Below are positions 16,129-24,452 of a stretch of 64,000 nucleotides of DNA, piece by piece (positions within the stretch are counted from its first letter, which is position 1; each line of letters begins with the position of its first letter). The notes under the pieces are model-generated. The model worked only from the letters and a program-made list of their open reading frames with translations. It was not told the DNA's origin and searched no databases. Origin of the DNA: Pseudomonas mendocina (lineage in GTDB: Bacteria > Pseudomonadota > Gammaproteobacteria > Pseudomonadales > Pseudomonadaceae). The DNA is taken from positions 124,001-188,000 of the forward strand of contig NZ_LR134290.1 of the NCBI RefSeq assembly GCF_900636545.1, written 5' to 3'. A program made the position numbers and the translations under genes.

Positions 16129-17121
16129 ATGCTGCACGCCTCGCTGACCACCCTGCACGTGGTTTCCCTGATCCTGCAACGCTTTGCCGACCAGCCCGAG
16201 TTGCGCCCGCAATTGCTGGCCGGGAGCGGGATTGGTGCGGCTGATCTGGACAATGCCGACGCGCGCATCACCCGGGTGCAGGAGCAGCAAGTGTGCGCCA
16301 ATGCCCTGACCCTGCGTGCCGACTTGGGCCTCGAATTGGGGCGAAGCCTGCATGTTTCCTCCTATGGGCTGTTGGGTTACGCCGCACTCTCGGCTGCCAC
16401 CTTTGGTGACGCCTGGCGCCTGCTGTTGCAGTACCCGGCGTTGCTCGGCACCTATTTCCGTCTCGATCTGCAGGTGGAAGGCGAGCTGGCCTGGATCTGC
16501 GCCAGCGGCTACCGCGATGCCCAGGCGCTGGAAGTGTTCAACGTGGAGATGTGCCTGGCCTCGCTGAAACTGATCGGCGATGAGCTGCTGCGCCAGCCGC
16601 TGCCGCTGGAAGGCGCGGAGTTCACCCATGCGCAACCGCGCTACGTGAAGCGCTATGCAAAGAGTTTTCCCTGCCCGCTACGCTTCGAGGCGCAGCGCAA
16701 TGCCTTCGCTTTTCCTGCCGCCTTACTGGAGCGGCGACTGCCGCTGGCCGACAGCGTTACCCATAGCGATATGGTCGAGCGCTGCCGTCGCCTGAACGCC
16801 GAGTTCAGCAGTCGCCAGGCCTGGCTGGAGCGGGTGCGCCAGTTGCTCGCCGCACAGTTGGCCGAGCCGCCTGGGCTGGAGAACCTGGCGCAGCAGATGC
16901 ACTGCTCGCCGCGTACCCTGCGTCGTCACCTGCAGGAGCTGGGCACCAGCTACCAGGGCCTGCTCGATGAGTTGCGTTTCGAGCGTGCCAAGGCGTTGCT
17001 CAATGAGGAGCAATGGCCGGTGTACCGCATCGCCGAGGTGCTCGGCTTCAGCGAAACCGCCAGCTTCCGCCACGCCTTTCAACGCTGGAGCGGCGTGCCG
17101 CCGAGTCGCTTTCGCGCGTAG
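16129..17121 (+). CDS. AraC family transcriptional regulator
   Basis: 330 residues. The N-terminal domain resembles the arabinose-binding-like (Arabinose_bd) sensor of the OruR/ArgR-type AraC regulators. The C-terminal about 100 residues are two helix-turn-helix units: LENLAQQMHCSPRTLRRHLQ and YRIAEVLGFSETASFRHAFQ, followed by the RWSGVPPSRFR signature. The ATG at 16129 is favoured by the family N-terminus; an earlier in-frame start at 16066 adds 21 residues. Target genes are unknown; the neighbouring divergent lipoprotein is one candidate. Confidence 0.9.
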   Translation: MLHASLTTLHVVSLILQRFADQPELRPQLLAGSGIGAADLDNADARITRVQEQQVCANALTLRADLGLELGRSLHVSSYGLLGYAALSAATFGDAWRLLLQYPALLGTYFRLDLQVEGELAWICASGYRDAQALEVFNVEMCLASLKLIGDELLRQPLPLEGAEFTHAQPRYVKRYAKSFPCPLRFEAQRNAFAFPAALLERRLPLADSVTHSDMVERCRRLNAEFSSRQAWLERVRQLLAAQLAEPPGLENLAQQMHCSPRTLRRHLQELGTSYQGLLDELRFERAKALLNEEQWPVYRIAEVLGFSETASFRHAFQRWSGVPPSRFRA

Positions 17122-17386
17122 CCCGGATGCAATCCGGCAATGTCCGGCACCTTTTCCCGGATTGCATCCGGGCTACCGGTGATCACTGTGGGAGCGGCTT
17201 CAGCCGCGATTAAAGCTCGCCGCTGAAGCGGCTCCTATAGGGGGCATTCCTTTGCTTGCACGTTGCGGTACATCTGCAGCGCATCCGGCACCTTTTCCCG
17301 GATTGCATCCGGGCTACGGGCGATCACCGTGGGAGCGGCTTCAGCCTCGATAAAGGCTCGCCGCTAAAGCGCCTCCCACAGGGGGG
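17117..17386. repeat. Duplicated REP/BIME block with a copied gene 3' end
   Basis: Two copies, about 141-145 bp apart, of the same arrangement. A hairpin ending CCCGGATTGCATCCGGGCTA (17117-17176, and in shortened form 17281-17317) is followed by a REP hairpin GTGGGAGCGGCTTCAGCC... (17188-17240 and 17329-17384). Between them, 17245-17279 is nearly the same as the 3' end of the downstream transferase gene (17390-17425). This indicates tandem duplication that copied the gene's tail plus both palindromes. Confidence 0.8.
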
Positions 17387-17388
17387 AC

Positions 17389-19425
17389 TCATTCCTCCGC
17401 CTGCACGTTGCGATACATCTGCAATCGCGCTGCTTCATGCAGGCCGAGGCTCAGCGCCAGCAGACGCTGGAATTCCTCGGGGTGGCGTTCGGCCACGTTG
17501 TCGCGCGGCGTCGGCGAGCGCAGGTCGTGCAGGGTCGGCGAGCTGCCGTCGTGCTGCATCTGCACGAGAAAGTCTCGGGTCACTGCGCCGATCACCGGGA
17601 AGCTGCCTTCCTGCAGCACCAGCGGTACCACGCGCTCGCCTTCCGGCGCTGGCAGTTGCAGGTCGCGACCGAGACCGCCGTTGTCGAAGGGCACGCCCAC
17701 CAATCCGGCCACGGTGGGCAGCAGGTCGGCCAGGCCTACGGCTTCGTCGAACTCACGCGGCGCCAGCCATTTCGGCGCGTGGATCAGCAGCGGTACGTTG
17801 TTGCTCTCCAGCCCCAGTTGCTCGAAGGCCGGCGCCATGTGCGGGATCTGGCTGATGCGGGTGTTGTGGTCGCCGAAGAAGACGAAAATGCTGTCGTCGT
17901 AGAAGCCCTGCTCCTTGGCCAGCTCCATCAGGCGACCGATATTGAAGTCCAGCAGGCGCACCGCGTTGTACTGCTCGACGCTGCGCGAGCCGGCCTGCTG
18001 CACCTGTTCCAGCGGCAGGTCGAGCGCCTCGAAGCCGTCGTTGTCCTTGGGGATGGTGAAAGGGCGGTGGTTGCCGGAGGTCTGCAAGTAGGCGAAGAAC
18101 GGCTTGTCCTTCGGCAGGGCGCCGAGGATGCGCGTACTTTCCTTGAAGAAATCCAGATCGGAAATGCCCCACACGTCCACCTGCGGCGACTGCCAGTGGC
18201 GTTCCTCGTAGAGCTGCACACCGTCGATGCTCTGGCGGATCAGCGCGTTGATGTTCGCCCAGCCGGCGTTGCCGCCGATCATGTAGAACTTCTCATACCC
18301 CTCGAGCGCGTTGATCAGCGTGCGCTGGCGGGCGATCAGCGGGTTGCGCGTGGCGGTCTCCTGGCGCGACACGTCGGGGATACCGGTGATGCTCGCCCAC
18401 ACCGTCTTGGCGGTGCCAGTCACCGGCACGTAGAAGTGGCGGAAGAACCAGCTTTGCTGGGCCAGGCGATCCAGATTCGGCGTTGGGTTCAGCGGGTTGC
18501 CGTAGGCGCCCACGGCACTGGTGCCGAGGGATTCGAGCATGACGAAAATCACGTTGGGCGGGCGCTCGGCCTGGATGCGATGTGCCTGCACCGGCTGATG
18601 ACGAAAGAAGTTCAGCCCCTGCGCATCGCGCTCGCTGACGCCCAGGTAATTGGCCACCACGTCGTAGTGCTCGCGCGTGGCGGCCTCGTCGAAGGCGGCG
18701 GGTTCGAGCTTGAGGGTGTCGAAGAGAAACAGCGCCGGGTTGAGGCCGAGCGCGCCGATCTGGCCGTTGCCACTGTAGAAGGCATCGCTCCAGCGCAGCG
18801 GCACCGGGTTTTCCAGGTTTAGCGCGCTGACGCGGCCGAGCAGGCCGAAGAACACCAGCACGCTCACCACCGCCGCACCGCCAAGCGCCGGCAACACGCC
18901 AACTCTGCCGCTGGCAGGTCGATCCAGAGTGACGCGTTCCAGACGCAGCAGCGCCCAGGCCCACAGCGCCACACCGGCCAGCCAGGCCAGGGTTATCCAC
19001 AGCACCGGGTAGGTCTGCCAGAGCATGCCGGCGGAAATCTGCGCATCGCCGGTAAAGCGCAGCACGGTGGCGTTGAGGCGCACGCCCAGGTAGGCGTAGT
19101 GGCCGAAGTCGATGATATACAGCAGGCCCAGCGCCGCCACGGCCAGCAGCAGATAGCCCCGCAGCAGCCAGCGCACGGCGCGAAAGCGCGCCAGGCGCAG
19201 CTTCGGCAGCGCCAGCAGGAGGCCTGGCGGCAGCATCAGCAACAGGGCCAGGCGCAGGTCGAAGCGCAGGCCGATGCCGAGGGTGCGCAGCACGTCCGGG
19301 TCGCTGAGGCTGTCGACGGCGGAAAAGCCCAGCAGAAACAGCCCGCGCAGGGCCGCGAAGAGGACGAACAGCAGCGCCGTCAGGCCTGCCAGGTACTGCA
19401 GGCGGCGGGATCTCAGCCAGCTCAT
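17389..19425 (-). CDS. LTA synthase-like/phosphoglycerol-phosphoethanolamine transferase family membrane protein
   Basis: 678 residues. The N-terminal third has about five membrane helices (LAGLTALLFVLFAALRGLFL, LLLMLPPGLLLALPKL and others). The rest is a periplasmic alkaline-phosphatase/sulfatase-fold domain. Catalytic features are FVMLESLGTSAVGAYGNP (metal-binding Glu), the nucleophile region VTGTAKTVWASITGIP, and FVFFGDHNTR with metal-binding Asp-His. This is the LtaS/OpgB organisation; in a Gram-negative it would transfer phosphoglycerol or a related group to a periplasmic or envelope glycan. The start at 19425 overlaps the upstream gene's stop by 4 bp. Confidence 0.85.
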   Translation of the reverse strand: MSWLRSRRLQYLAGLTALLFVLFAALRGLFLLGFSAVDSLSDPDVLRTLGIGLRFDLRLALLLMLPPGLLLALPKLRLARFRAVRWLLRGYLLLAVAALGLLYIIDFGHYAYLGVRLNATVLRFTGDAQISAGMLWQTYPVLWITLAWLAGVALWAWALLRLERVTLDRPASGRVGVLPALGGAAVVSVLVFFGLLGRVSALNLENPVPLRWSDAFYSGNGQIGALGLNPALFLFDTLKLEPAAFDEAATREHYDVVANYLGVSERDAQGLNFFRHQPVQAHRIQAERPPNVIFVMLESLGTSAVGAYGNPLNPTPNLDRLAQQSWFFRHFYVPVTGTAKTVWASITGIPDVSRQETATRNPLIARQRTLINALEGYEKFYMIGGNAGWANINALIRQSIDGVQLYEERHWQSPQVDVWGISDLDFFKESTRILGALPKDKPFFAYLQTSGNHRPFTIPKDNDGFEALDLPLEQVQQAGSRSVEQYNAVRLLDFNIGRLMELAKEQGFYDDSIFVFFGDHNTRISQIPHMAPAFEQLGLESNNVPLLIHAPKWLAPREFDEAVGLADLLPTVAGLVGVPFDNGGLGRDLQLPAPEGERVVPLVLQEGSFPVIGAVTRDFLVQMQHDGSSPTLHDLRSPTPRDNVAERHPEEFQRLLALSLGLHEAARLQMYRNVQAEE

Positions 19426-20012
19426 GCGAGGTTCCTTGTGGGGCGGGCCAGCAGCCAGCGCACAGCGGCGCTCAGTAAGGCGCCAAGGCTGTAGAGGGCC
19501 AGGTAGGGATCGATCAGGTAGTCCCAGTAGTTTTCCGAGGCGCCCAGGCGCAGGGCAAAGGCCAGCGTCGCCAGTATCAGCGCCAAGGCGCCGAGCCAGC
19601 TGCGCTGGACGATCAGCACCGCGCATAGCAGGCCCAGCACCATTAGCATCGGCCGCGGTTCGAAGCCGAGCTGGTAGGGGTCGGCATAGCTAAGGCCCAA
19701 CGCCGCCGGGTAGAGCAGCATGGCCAGGCCGGCGAACAGCGCCAGGCTGGCCAGGCGATCACCGGCGCTGGCAAGTGGCACGCCGAAGCGACTCAGGGTC
19801 GCCCAGCCGAGCAGCACCAGGCTGGCCACCGACAGGTCGCCGCTATAGGTGCGCAGCTGCAGCGCCAGGCTAATGCCTTGCACTGGCACCAGGCTGAGCA
19901 GCAGGCAGCCCGCCAGCAGAATGCCGTGTTGGGATTTATTGCGCGTCAGCCGCGCAAGGATCAGGAACAGCAGCAGGGCAAAGGCCAGGTGCGGCAGCCA
20001 GAAGTCAGTCAT
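19422..20012 (-). CDS. Polytopic membrane protein of unknown function in the LtaS-like/sialidase-like operon
   Basis: 196 residues, almost wholly hydrophobic, with about six predicted membrane segments (FALLLFLILARL, ILLAGCLLLSLVPVQGISLA, SVASLVLLGWATL, LALFAGLAMLLYPAALGL, MLMVLGLLCAVLIV, ALALILATLAFALRLG). No family motif is recognised. Its ATG overlaps the stop of the BNR gene by 8 bp and its stop overlaps the transferase ATG by 4 bp, so the three are translated as one unit. Confidence 0.72.
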   Translation of the reverse strand: MTDFWLPHLAFALLLFLILARLTRNKSQHGILLAGCLLLSLVPVQGISLALQLRTYSGDLSVASLVLLGWATLSRFGVPLASAGDRLASLALFAGLAMLLYPAALGLSYADPYQLGFEPRPMLMVLGLLCAVLIVQRSWLGALALILATLAFALRLGASENYWDYLIDPYLALYSLGALLSAAVRWLLARPTRNLA

Positions 20013-21285
20013 GCGGGCGGCGCTCCGACAGCCAGGCCTCGTTGAAGGCCAGGTGCTTGATGAACATGTCGTTCCACGAATAGACCAGGTGGTAGGTACC
20101 CTCGCGGTCGCGGGTGAAGTAGGGGTACTCGTAGTCGAAGGTGCAGCCTTCGGCGCTGCACATGCGCGCGCTCACCCGCTCGAGGAACTGCGCCTGCTGC
20201 TCGGGCTTGCCGCCGCTGGTGCGGAATTTTTCGCTGACCACGGCAGGAAATTCGTCGCGCGGGATCGGTTCTCCCCACGGGTTGGGCGTCTCGTCCAGCT
20301 CGCCCAGGGTGCGCCAGTTGCCCAGCTTGGCATCGGTGGCGTAAAGGGTCAGGCGGAAGCGGCCGTCCTCCAGGTCATTCATCGCCACCAGCAGGCTGCC
20401 GTCGGGGCGACCGACCGCCGCCAGGGACGAGTTGGGGTTGCTCGGCTCCACCGGCTGCGGCCGGCTCCAGCTACGCCCAGCGTCCTCGCTGTAGCTGGCC
20501 AGCACACGGTGATGCTCCTCACCGGCGTAACGCAGCAGGGCCACGGCGCGATTTTCGTTCAGTGGCACCACGGTGGGCTGCAACGAATAGCGCCCTTTGC
20601 CGATGCGGTGCTTGCCCAATACTTCACCCTTCGCGCTCAGGTGCAGGTACTCGGGAAACTTGCCGAGAAACTCGTGGTAAACCGGCAGGCCGATGCTGCC
20701 GTCGACATGAAACACCGGCGCGGCGCGCACCAGGGTACTGATATTGAGAAAGGGACTGGTGACCAGTTGGCGGGGCGCCGACCAGGTTTCACCGAGGTCG
20801 TCGGAGACCATGGCGTTGACCGCGCTACCGGCCCAGCCACCCAGCGACACCGAGACGTAGAACAGCCACAGGCGGTTGTCTGGCGCCAGGCTGATCACCG
20901 GGTTACCCAGCTTGCGGATGTGCTTGCCGACCGCACGCTGGGTGGCCTCACGGGTGGCCAGTACGCGTTCGGCGCTCCACTGGCCGCTGGCGGCATCGAA
21001 GCGCGCGGCGCGGATCTGCACATCGGCTGCGCCTTCGCGCGTGCCGGCGAACCAGGCCGCCATCAGGTCGCCGGCGGGCAGGCCGGTGATGGAGGCGGAG
21101 TGAACGAAATCCTCCAGGTCGGAGGAGGCGAAGTGTGCGGCCAGGGCCGGTGTCGCATCGGCTGCGGGTGGCGTCGACTGGCTGGCGAAGGGTGCCAGCG
21201 CATGGGGCGCGGCGCCGAGCCAGGCCCAGGCGAACACCGTGGCCGCGCCCAGCAGCAGGGCGCAGGTCTTGAAGGTCGAGGTCAT
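20005..21285 (-). CDS. Sialidase-like (BNR/Asp-box repeat) exported protein
   Basis: 426 residues with an N-terminal signal/anchor segment (LLLGAATVFAWAWLGAAPHA). Asp-box beta-propeller repeats are visible: SDDLGETWSAP and SEDAGRSWSRP (S-x-D-x-G-x-x-W). Other sialidase-fold phrases are AAWFAGTREGAADVQI and LVYSWNDMFIKH near the end, resembling the sialidase-fold proteins annotated as 'exo-alpha-sialidase'. The catalytic arginine triad is not evident by eye, so glycoside hydrolysis is not certain. It probably acts in the periplasm together with the LtaS-like enzyme of the same operon. Confidence 0.8.
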   Translation of the reverse strand: MTSTFKTCALLLGAATVFAWAWLGAAPHALAPFASQSTPPAADATPALAAHFASSDLEDFVHSASITGLPAGDLMAAWFAGTREGAADVQIRAARFDAASGQWSAERVLATREATQRAVGKHIRKLGNPVISLAPDNRLWLFYVSVSLGGWAGSAVNAMVSDDLGETWSAPRQLVTSPFLNISTLVRAAPVFHVDGSIGLPVYHEFLGKFPEYLHLSAKGEVLGKHRIGKGRYSLQPTVVPLNENRAVALLRYAGEEHHRVLASYSEDAGRSWSRPQPVEPSNPNSSLAAVGRPDGSLLVAMNDLEDGRFRLTLYATDAKLGNWRTLGELDETPNPWGEPIPRDEFPAVVSEKFRTSGGKPEQQAQFLERVSARMCSAEGCTFDYEYPYFTRDREGTYHLVYSWNDMFIKHLAFNEAWLSERRPHD

Positions 21286-21295
21286 GATCGGGGGT

Positions 21296-21598
21296 TCAGG
21301 GATGTCCTGGCGAGGCCAGGTGCGAGCTGGCGACTTCTTCTACCGGGCGGGCGTCGACCGGGTCGTAGTAGACCTCCAGCTTGCGGCCGTCACGGTCGAA
21401 GCCATAGATCTCGTAGCAGTGGCCGGGGGTGATACGGAACTTGGTGATCTGCACGCCCTGGCGCTTCATCTGCTCGCGGAACTGCGACTCGGGCATCCAG
21501 GCACTGCGATCAGGGCGGGCACAGTCGGTGTCGGCCAGCAGCGGCGTGGCGCCGAGCAGCAGCAGGCCGCCCAGGGCGATGCGGGCTAGGTGAGGCAT
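21296..21598 (-). CDS. PepSY domain-containing small periplasmic protein
   Basis: 100 residues with a signal peptide (ARIALGGLLLLGATPLLA). The mature domain ITKFRITPGHCYEIYGFD followed by GRKLEVYYDPVDARPV is a PepSY-type fold, with two cysteines that may pair (TDCARPD and GHCYEIY). It is a paralogue of the gene at 21652: the phrase CYEIYGFD and the following strand are shared. The C-terminus differs (SSHLASPGHP). Family members are periplasmic and often neighbours of two-component systems. Confidence 0.82.
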   Translation of the reverse strand: MPHLARIALGGLLLLGATPLLADTDCARPDRSAWMPESQFREQMKRQGVQITKFRITPGHCYEIYGFDRDGRKLEVYYDPVDARPVEEVASSHLASPGHP

Positions 21599-21617
21599 GG
21601 CGAGGCTCTCGTCACGA

Positions 21618-21642
21618 GGCGCCGGCCGCCAGGGCCGGCGCC
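21618..21642. repeat. 10-bp GC hairpin between the two PepSY genes
   Basis: GGCGCCGGCC (21618-21627) and its complement (21633-21642) flank the loop GCCAG. It lies in the 53-bp spacer between paralogous PepSY genes and may stabilise the 3' end of the upstream message or partly terminate it. Confidence 0.5.
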
Positions 21643-21651
21643 GGGCTGCGA

Positions 21652-21921
21652 TCAGTCTTCGATCTCGCTCTTCACGGCCTTGCCGCTGACCGGGTCGTGG
21701 TAGATCTCGACCTTGCGGCCTTCCTTGTCGAAGCCGTAGATCTCGTAGCAGTTGCCTTCGGTGACCTTGAACTTGTTGATCTTGTAGCCATCGGCCACCA
21801 GCTTGGCCTGGAACTGCTCCGGGTCTTGCCAGGTGGCGCGATCAGCGGTGGTGCATTCGGTCTTGGCGAAGGCCGGCGCGGCGCAGGCGAGCAGGGCGGA
21901 AACGAGCAGTAGACGGCGCAT
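21652..21921 (-). CDS. PepSY domain-containing small periplasmic protein (paralogue)
   Basis: 89 residues with signal peptide MRRLLLVSALLACAAPAFA. The mature part KINKFKVTEGNCYEIYGFDKE and GRKVEIYHDPVSGKAVKSE is the single PepSY unit, with cysteines in TECTTAD and GNCYEIY at the same places as in its paralogue. It resembles small signal-bearing PepSY proteins controlled by cation-sensing two-component systems. The ATG at 21921 follows AGGAGCCTCACC. A TTAAG-N6-TTAAG box lies 48-63 bp upstream. Confidence 0.85.
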   Translation of the reverse strand: MRRLLLVSALLACAAPAFAKTECTTADRATWQDPEQFQAKLVADGYKINKFKVTEGNCYEIYGFDKEGRKVEIYHDPVSGKAVKSEIED

Positions 21922-21968
21922 GGTGAGGCTCCTGATGGGGTTCGGAGCCGTCACCTTCGGCGCACAGG

Positions 21969-21984
21969 CTTAACGAAAGCTTAA
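21969..21984 (-). promoter_or_regulatory. TTAAG-N6-TTAAG direct-repeat box upstream of PepSY gene pair
   Basis: On the minus strand TTAAG, CTTTCG, TTAAG is an exact direct repeat with 6-bp spacing, 48 bp upstream of the first PepSY start. This matches the published recognition pattern of the BqsR (CarR) response regulator of P. aeruginosa and resembles PmrA-type boxes. The regulator itself is not in the window. Confidence 0.6.
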
Positions 21985-22133
21985 GGCTCACACCCCGTTA
22001 CATCTTGTCGGCGAGCATCCGGGTGGCAGCGCAATTTGGCCATTTCGATCCCCTTTTGGCCGTTACCAGCGTTCTCGACGCTGGCCGAGCAGGCGAACAA
22101 TGCAGGCACAACAACGAGCCTGGAGCGCTTTGC

Positions 22134-23162
22134 ATGCTCACCTACTACAGCGACGACCACCACCTGCACCATGGCAAATGCGAGCTGATCGACGGGCAAC
22201 TGATGCCCTGTTTCGAGAAGCCGCAGCGCGCCGACCACATCCTCGCCCGCGTGAAGAACCGCCAGCTCGGCGAGGTTCGCGCACCCAGGGACTTTGGCCT
22301 GGCGCCCATCGAACGCATTCACAGCAAGGCTTACCTGGAGTTCTTCAAGGGTGCCTGGGCGCGCTGGCAGGAGCAGGGCGGCAAGGGCGACCTGCTGCCG
22401 TTCACCTGGCCTGCGCGCACCCTGCGGCGGATGATCCCCAATGACCTGCACGGCCAGCTTGGCTACTACAGCTTCGACGGCGGTGCGCCGATCACTGCCG
22501 GTACCTGGCAGGCCGCCTACAGCGCCGCGCAGGTGGCGCTCAGCGCCCAGCAGGAGATCGCCAACGGCGCCCACAGCGCCTTCGCCCTGTGCCGTCCGCC
22601 AGGCCACCATGCCGCAGGCGACGTGATGGGCGGCTACTGCTACCTGAACAACGCCGCCATCGCCGCCCAGGCCTTCCTCGACCAGGGTCGCCGGAAGGTG
22701 GCCATCCTCGATGTCGACTACCACCACGGCAATGGCACCCAGGACATCTTCTACCAGCGCAGCGACGTGCTGTTCGCCTCGATCCACGGCGACCCGGCCG
22801 AGGAGTTCCCGTTCTTCCTCGGTTATGCCGACGAACTGGGCGAGGGCGCCGGCGAGGGCTACAACTTCAATTACCCGTTGCCGATGGGCAGCTCCTGGGA
22901 AACCTGGAGTGCGGCGCTGGAGCAGGCCTGCCAGCGCATCGCCGAGTACGGCGCCGAGGTGGTGGTGGTGTCGCTGGGCGTGGACACCTACATGGAAGAC
23001 CCGATTTCGCAGTTCAAGCTCGACAGCCCGGACTACCTGGCCATGGGCCGGCGTATTGCCGCGCTGGGCCTGCCGACGCTGTTCATCATGGAAGGCGGCT
23101 ACGCGGTGGAGGCCATCGGGGTCAACGCGGTCAACGTACTGGAAGGGTTCGAGGGCGCCTGA
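22134..23162 (+). CDS. Acetylpolyamine amidohydrolase (histone deacetylase-like family)
   Basis: 342 residues. Zinc amidohydrolase of the HDAC superfamily that deacetylates acetylputrescine/acetylcadaverine-type substrates. Visible are RPPGHHA (tandem catalytic histidines), LDVDYHHGNGTQDIF (zinc Asp and His), SLGVDTYMEDP (second zinc Asp) and the active-site tyrosine motif EGGYAVE. Length and motifs fit AphA/AphB proteins of P. aeruginosa, which are likewise located next to a polyamine-binding protein. The ATG at 22134 follows GGAGCGCTTTGC. It precedes the binding-protein gene by 64 bp. Confidence 0.9.
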   Translation: MLTYYSDDHHLHHGKCELIDGQLMPCFEKPQRADHILARVKNRQLGEVRAPRDFGLAPIERIHSKAYLEFFKGAWARWQEQGGKGDLLPFTWPARTLRRMIPNDLHGQLGYYSFDGGAPITAGTWQAAYSAAQVALSAQQEIANGAHSAFALCRPPGHHAAGDVMGGYCYLNNAAIAAQAFLDQGRRKVAILDVDYHHGNGTQDIFYQRSDVLFASIHGDPAEEFPFFLGYADELGEGAGEGYNFNYPLPMGSSWETWSAALEQACQRIAEYGAEVVVVSLGVDTYMEDPISQFKLDSPDYLAMGRRIAALGLPTLFIMEGGYAVEAIGVNAVNVLEGFEGA

Positions 23163-23226
23163 GAGGCGCCTCTTCAGCAATCAGAAATCTGCCAAACAAG
23201 AGCAATATTTCAGGGGTGCTAGAACG

Positions 23227-24321
23227 ATGAAAGCCATCAAACAGATGCTTGGCGCCGCCCTGTGCGGCGCCACACTGCTCAGCGGTGCGGTACAGGCCAA
23301 GGAGCTGCGTGTATACAACTGGGCGGACTACATCCTGCCGTCCGTGCCCAAGGACTTCCAGAAGGAGTCCGGTATCCAGATCACCTGGGACACCTTCGAG
23401 ACCAACGAGGCGCTGGAGGCCAAGCTGCTCACCGGCAACTCCGGCTATGACCTGGTGATCCCCTCCAACCAGTTCCTCGAAACCCAGATCAAGGCCGGCG
23501 TGTTCGCCAAGCTGGACAAGTCGAAGATCCCCAACTGGAAGAACCTCGATCCTGTGCTGCTTGGTCTTCTGGAGAAGAACGATCCGGGCAACCAGTACGG
23601 CGTGCCCTACATGTACGGCACCGTGCTGATCGGCTACAACCCGGACAAGGTCAAGGCCGCGCTCGGCGACGATGCGCCGGTCAACAGCTGGGATCTGGTG
23701 TTCAAGCCCGAGTACATGGAAAAGCTGAAATCCTGCGGTGTGGCCATGCTCGACTCGCCCACCGAGATCATCCCCATCGCCCTGCACTACCTGGGTCTGG
23801 ACCCCAACAGCACCAACCCGGCCGACTACGACAAGGTTACCGAGCTGCTGCTCAAGGTGCGCCCGTACGTGACCTACTTTCATTCGGCCAAGTACATGAC
23901 CGACATCGCCAACGGCGACATCTGCGTGGCCGTCGGCTATTCCGGCAGCTTCTACCAGTTCGCCAACCGCGCCAAGGAAGCCGGCAACGGTGTGACGATC
24001 AACTGGCGTCTGCCCAAGGAAGGCGCGCCGATCTGGTTCGACACCTGGGCCATCCCCAAGAGCGCGCAGAACGTCGACGAAGCTCACGCCTTCATCAACC
24101 ACCTGCTCGAACCCAAGGTGATCGCGCCGATCAGCGATTTCCTCGGCTACCCCAACCCCAACGTGCCGGGCATGCAACTGGTGGGCAAGGACATTGCCGA
24201 CGACCACGACCTGACGCCGACGCCGGAGCTGCAGAAGTCGCTGTACGTGGTGCAGCCACTGCCGCAGAAGATCGAGCGCGTGCGTACGCGGGCGTGGACG
24301 TCGATCAAGTCGGGTAAGTGA
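23227..24321 (+). CDS. Polyamine ABC transporter substrate-binding protein (PotF/SpuD-like)
   Basis: 364 residues with a signal peptide (MLGAALCGATLLSGAVQA). The mature N-terminus KELRVYNWADYILPSVPKDF is the PotF/PotD signature for periplasmic putrescine/spermidine-binding proteins. It is followed by TWDTFETNEALEAKLLTG, SGYDLVIPSNQFLE and the late WFDTWAIPKSAQNVDEAH. It probably captures putrescine or acetylated polyamines for the amidohydrolase encoded just upstream. The permease and ATPase are not adjacent. The ATG at 23227 is preceded by the purine-rich CAGGGGTGCTAGAACG. Confidence 0.93.
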   Translation: MKAIKQMLGAALCGATLLSGAVQAKELRVYNWADYILPSVPKDFQKESGIQITWDTFETNEALEAKLLTGNSGYDLVIPSNQFLETQIKAGVFAKLDKSKIPNWKNLDPVLLGLLEKNDPGNQYGVPYMYGTVLIGYNPDKVKAALGDDAPVNSWDLVFKPEYMEKLKSCGVAMLDSPTEIIPIALHYLGLDPNSTNPADYDKVTELLLKVRPYVTYFHSAKYMTDIANGDICVAVGYSGSFYQFANRAKEAGNGVTINWRLPKEGAPIWFDTWAIPKSAQNVDEAHAFINHLLEPKVIAPISDFLGYPNPNVPGMQLVGKDIADDHDLTPTPELQKSLYVVQPLPQKIERVRTRAWTSIKSGK

Positions 24322-24380
24322 GGTCATCGCGGGCGAAGCGCAAGGCCGCCCAGCCGTTCCTGCAGAGGTTGCAGTTTTTT

Positions 24381-24403
24381 GTAGGGGCGGCTTCAGCCGC
24401 GAA
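24381..24403 (+). repeat. REP element
   Basis: GTAGGGGCGGCTTCAGCCGC followed by GAA: a single Pseudomonas REP palindrome of the same core as the copies near 17.2 kb, in the 131-bp spacer between the convergent polyamine-binding protein and LysR genes. Confidence 0.7.
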
Positions 24404-24452
24404 TGTCGTCGTCCTGCTAAAGCCAGCGCGGTTGCGCACCCTGGCTAAAAGC

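Noticed and set aside
17117..17386. The repeated blocks as a CRISPR array
   Set aside because: There are only two units, the units are REP palindromes, and no unique spacers or cas genes are present.
20005..21285. A sialic-acid catabolism locus
   Set aside because: Only Asp-box repeats are seen. No nan genes or sialic acid transporters lie nearby, and the TRAP genes at 5.4-8.7 kb are of a carboxylate-like subfamily.
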